Assembly (NCBI RefSeq): GCF_010548375.1
Contig: NZ_JAAGLY010000036.1
Span: forward strand, 1 to 64,000
Direction of reading: 5' to 3'
DNA length: 64,000 nt
Origin: Streptomyces sp. SID13726
GTDB lineage: Bacteria > Actinomycetota > Actinomycetes > Streptomycetales > Streptomycetaceae
Part shown: positions 62,901 through 64,000 of the stretch, in pieces
Numbering within the stretch: the first letter of the stretch is position 1
How the letters are laid out: each line of letters starts with the position of its first letter
Position numbers and translations under genes: made by a program
The notes under the pieces: model-generated
Databases searched by the model: none
What the model was told of the DNA's origin: nothing
The model's input: the letters and a program-made list of their open reading frames with translations, nothing else

Positions 62901-64000
62901 TGTCCGCCATGAAGTTGACGTTGTCGGTGAGGTCTTTCCAGACGCCGGAGACGCCTCGCACCTGGGCCCGGCCGCCGAGGTTTCCTTCGGTGCCGACTTC
63001 GCGGGCCACGCGGGTCACTTCGTCGGCGAAGGCGGAGAGCTGGTCGACCATGGTGTTGATGGTGGACTTCAGCTCCAGGATCTCGCCCTGCGCGTCGACC
63101 GTGATCTTCTGTGAAAGGTCCCCGTTGGCCACGGCGGTCGTCACTTGGGCGATGTTCCGCACCTGTGAAGTCAGGTTCGACGCCATGAAGTTGACGTTGT
63201 CCGTGAGGTCCTTCCAGACCCCGGACACGCCCCGCACCTGGGCCCGCCCGCCCAACTGCCCCTCGGTGCCGACCTCGCGGGCCACCCGCGTGACCTCGTC
63301 GGCGAAGGCGGAGAGCTGGTCGACCATGGTGTTCACGGTGAGCTTCAGTTCGAGCAGCTCGCCGGTCGCCTCGACCGTGACCGTACGGGTCAGGTCGCCG
63401 CGGGCCACCGCCGTCGTCACCAGAGCGATGTCACGGACCTGGGCGGTGAGCCGGGACGCCATGGTGTTGACCGCATCGGTCACGTCCCGCCAACTGCCGG
63501 ACAGCCCGGTCACCTTGGCCCGCCCGCCGAGCCGGCCCTCGGTGCCGACCTCGCGGGCCACCCGGGTCACCTCGCCGGTGAACAGGGAGAGCTGGTCGAC
63601 CATCTTGTTCACGGCCCGGCCCAGTCGCCGCAGGTCACCGCGCAACTGCCGGTTACCGTCGTGCAGATCGACCCGCTGGGTCAGATCGCCGCCGGCCACC
63701 GCGTCCAGGACCCGGGTCGCGTTGGCGGCCGGGGCCACCAGGGCGTCGAGGAGCTGGTTCACGTCGTCGACCCGGGAGGTCCAGGTGCCCTGCCCCGGGC
63801 TGGGGGAGAGCCGCTCGTCGAGCCGGCCGTGCCGCACCAGCTCCCGCTTCACCCGGTTGACCTCGCCGGTGAAGTGGAGGTTGCGGTCCACCAGCTGGTT
63901 GAAGACGGCCGTCAGGTCGGCCACGATCCCGTCCCCGGACTCGGGCAGCCGACGGAAGTCGCCGTCCCGGGCAGCGGTCATCGCGGCGAGCAGCGGACGC
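59941..64000 (-). CDS. Poly-HAMP hybrid histidine kinase (5'-partial)
   Basis: At least 1352 residues; the frame is open to the window edge, and codons upstream of the first internal ATG (63981) continue plausible protein, so the N-terminus is missing. The first 670 residues are an array of about seven 92-residue HAMP units with repeated VTRVAREVGTEG and NTMVDQLSAFADE. Then come a GAF-like domain (VNAQYGAFFLADPDEDG), a coiled coil, a histidine kinase (H-box FLANMSHELRTPLNSL, N-box LRNLLSNAIKFT, GTGLGLSIS), and a C-terminal receiver (VLIVDDDIRNVF, LVLMDIMMPEMDGYE, VPKPVD). No membrane span is visible in the window part. Similar to OsaA-type kinases. Confidence 0.9.
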   Translation of the reverse strand, partial: RPLLAAMTAARDGDFRRLPESGDGIVADLTAVFNQLVDRNLHFTGEVNRVKRELVRHGRLDERLSPSPGQGTWTSRVDDVNQLLDALVAPAANATRVLDAVAGGDLTQRVDLHDGNRQLRGDLRRLGRAVNKMVDQLSLFTGEVTRVAREVGTEGRLGGRAKVTGLSGSWRDVTDAVNTMASRLTAQVRDIALVTTAVARGDLTRTVTVEATGELLELKLTVNTMVDQLSAFADEVTRVAREVGTEGQLGGRAQVRGVSGVWKDLTDNVNFMASNLTSQVRNIAQVTTAVANGDLSQKITVDAQGEILELKSTINTMVDQLSAFADEVTRVAREVGTEGNLGGRAQVRGVSGVWKDLTDNVNFMADNLTSQVRNIALVSTAVAQGDLGKKITVEAKGEILELKSTINTMVDQLSAFADEVTRVAREVGTEGNLGGQAQVRGVSGVWKDLTDNVNFMALNLTSQVRNIAQVTTAVANGDLSKKITVDARGEILELKDTVNTMVEQLRAFADEVTRVAREVGTDGRLGGRAQVLGVSGVWRDLTDNVNYMADNLTSQVRNIAQVTTAVANGDLSKKIDVDARGEILELKTAINTMVDTLSSFSSEVTRVAREVGSEGQLGGQARVEGVYGTWKRLTTNVNELASNLTTQVRAIAEVASAVAQGDMSRSITVETQGEVAELKDNINLMVANLRETTRAKDWLESNLARLAALMQGHRDLMEVADLILRELTPLVNAQYGAFFLADPDEDGASLRTTVPAKGLAFIAGYGSAQGATVDTGGMPVHGLVRQAAREKKRILVEEAPPDYIKINSGLGEAAPASVVIIPILFEDKLLGVIELASFSRFSDVHLAFFDQFVNTIGVAINTIIANSRTESLLGESQRLAMQLQERSDELQMQQAELQRSNAELEEKAALLATSSQYKSEFLANMSHELRTPLNSLLILARLLSDNPDGHLSDQEVQFATTIHRSGSDLLQLINDILDLSKIEAGRMDVRPKKLPLIKLLDYVHATFRPLTLDRGLAFEVAVGEDVPREMYSDEQRLQQILRNLLSNAIKFTATGRVELRVNRIKDPEHRFVRDSDDVIAFAVSDTGIGIAQEKLPVIFEAFQQADGTTNRKYGGTGLGLSISREIAGLLGGRIVAESEPGTGSTFTLYVPVVSPGHTAAGPTAEDRALPAPEDLSTEPYPTAHDAEDSWPAPTKLEAWKSGRAGQVLSGRRVLIVDDDIRNVFALTHVLGRVGMPVLYAENGREGIETLERNPDVELVLMDIMMPEMDGYETIAAIRRTPRWTGLPIVALTAKAMPGDREKSIARGANDYVPKPVDVDQLLTVVCALLDPEGVDAEERADAAEAVVPPTDD
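61960..63600 (-). repeat. Tandem 276-bp coding repeats (HAMP array)
   Basis: About six well-conserved 92-codon units run head to tail, each with the AREVGTEG segment. The inner units are close to identical at DNA level over long stretches; the outer ones are more diverged. Confidence 0.85.

Overview
The window reads as a chromosomal segment of a Streptomyces (or very close actinobacterium). GC is very high, coding GC3 is near saturation, GTG starts are frequent, and the core gene order is streptomycete: RNase E/G - rplU - rpmA - obg - proB - proA - nadD - LytR-type protein - rsfS - tRNA-Ala - leuS - comEA/comEC - holA - rpsT - lepA. I see no insertion sequence, integrase, phage gene, rRNA or CRISPR array. 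The species assignment is inference; the gene calls rest on motifs visible in the translations.

Region 1 (1-11 kb): the 3' part of an RNase E/G gene with long disordered arms; the overlapping dTDP-rhamnose genes rmlA-rmlB-rmlD; an FG-GAP propeller lipoprotein; and on the opposite strand a family 2 glycosyltransferase followed by rmlC. Region 2 (11-13.3 kb): rplU-rpmA-obg. Region 3 (13.3-25.7 kb): a PhoD-type phosphodiesterase, then what looks like a polyol-phosphate (teichoic-acid-type) wall polymer locus. It holds a sulfotransferase-like protein, a bifunctional cytidylyltransferase/SDR (CDP-polyol synthesis), a second family 2 glycosyltransferase, and three CDP-glycerol/ribitol phosphotransferase-like proteins that each carry an N-terminal membrane module.

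Region 4 (25.7-36.6 kb): proB, an unknown gene, proA, two tandem related membrane proteins, an M48 metallopeptidase, two tiny single-span membrane proteins, nadD, an LCP-like protein that seems to lack the catalytic arginines, rsfS and a histidine phosphatase. Region 5 (36.6-43 kb): two tRNA-Ala(GGC) genes bracketing a divergent XRE regulator/MFS exporter pair and two small zinc-ribbon-type proteins, then a NuoF-like flavoprotein translationally coupled to a cytochrome-b-like membrane protein. Region 6 (43-59 kb): leuS with a leucine-codon leader peptide and attenuator-like terminator, a DegV protein, comEA/comEC, an arylamine N-acetyltransferase, holA, rpsT, lepA and a long-chain acyl-CoA synthetase. 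Region 7 (59-64 kb): a CheY-like response regulator and a giant poly-HAMP hybrid histidine kinase that runs off the window.

The genes most likely to repay attention are the wall-polymer locus, with its conserved membrane module and sulfotransferase-like member; the NuoF-like/cytochrome-b-like pair with an altered Fe-S ligand set; the tandem membrane proteins sharing a cytoplasmic motif; and the leuS attenuator. Several genes also share a TAnnnT-N6-8-start-codon arrangement that implies leaderless mRNAs.
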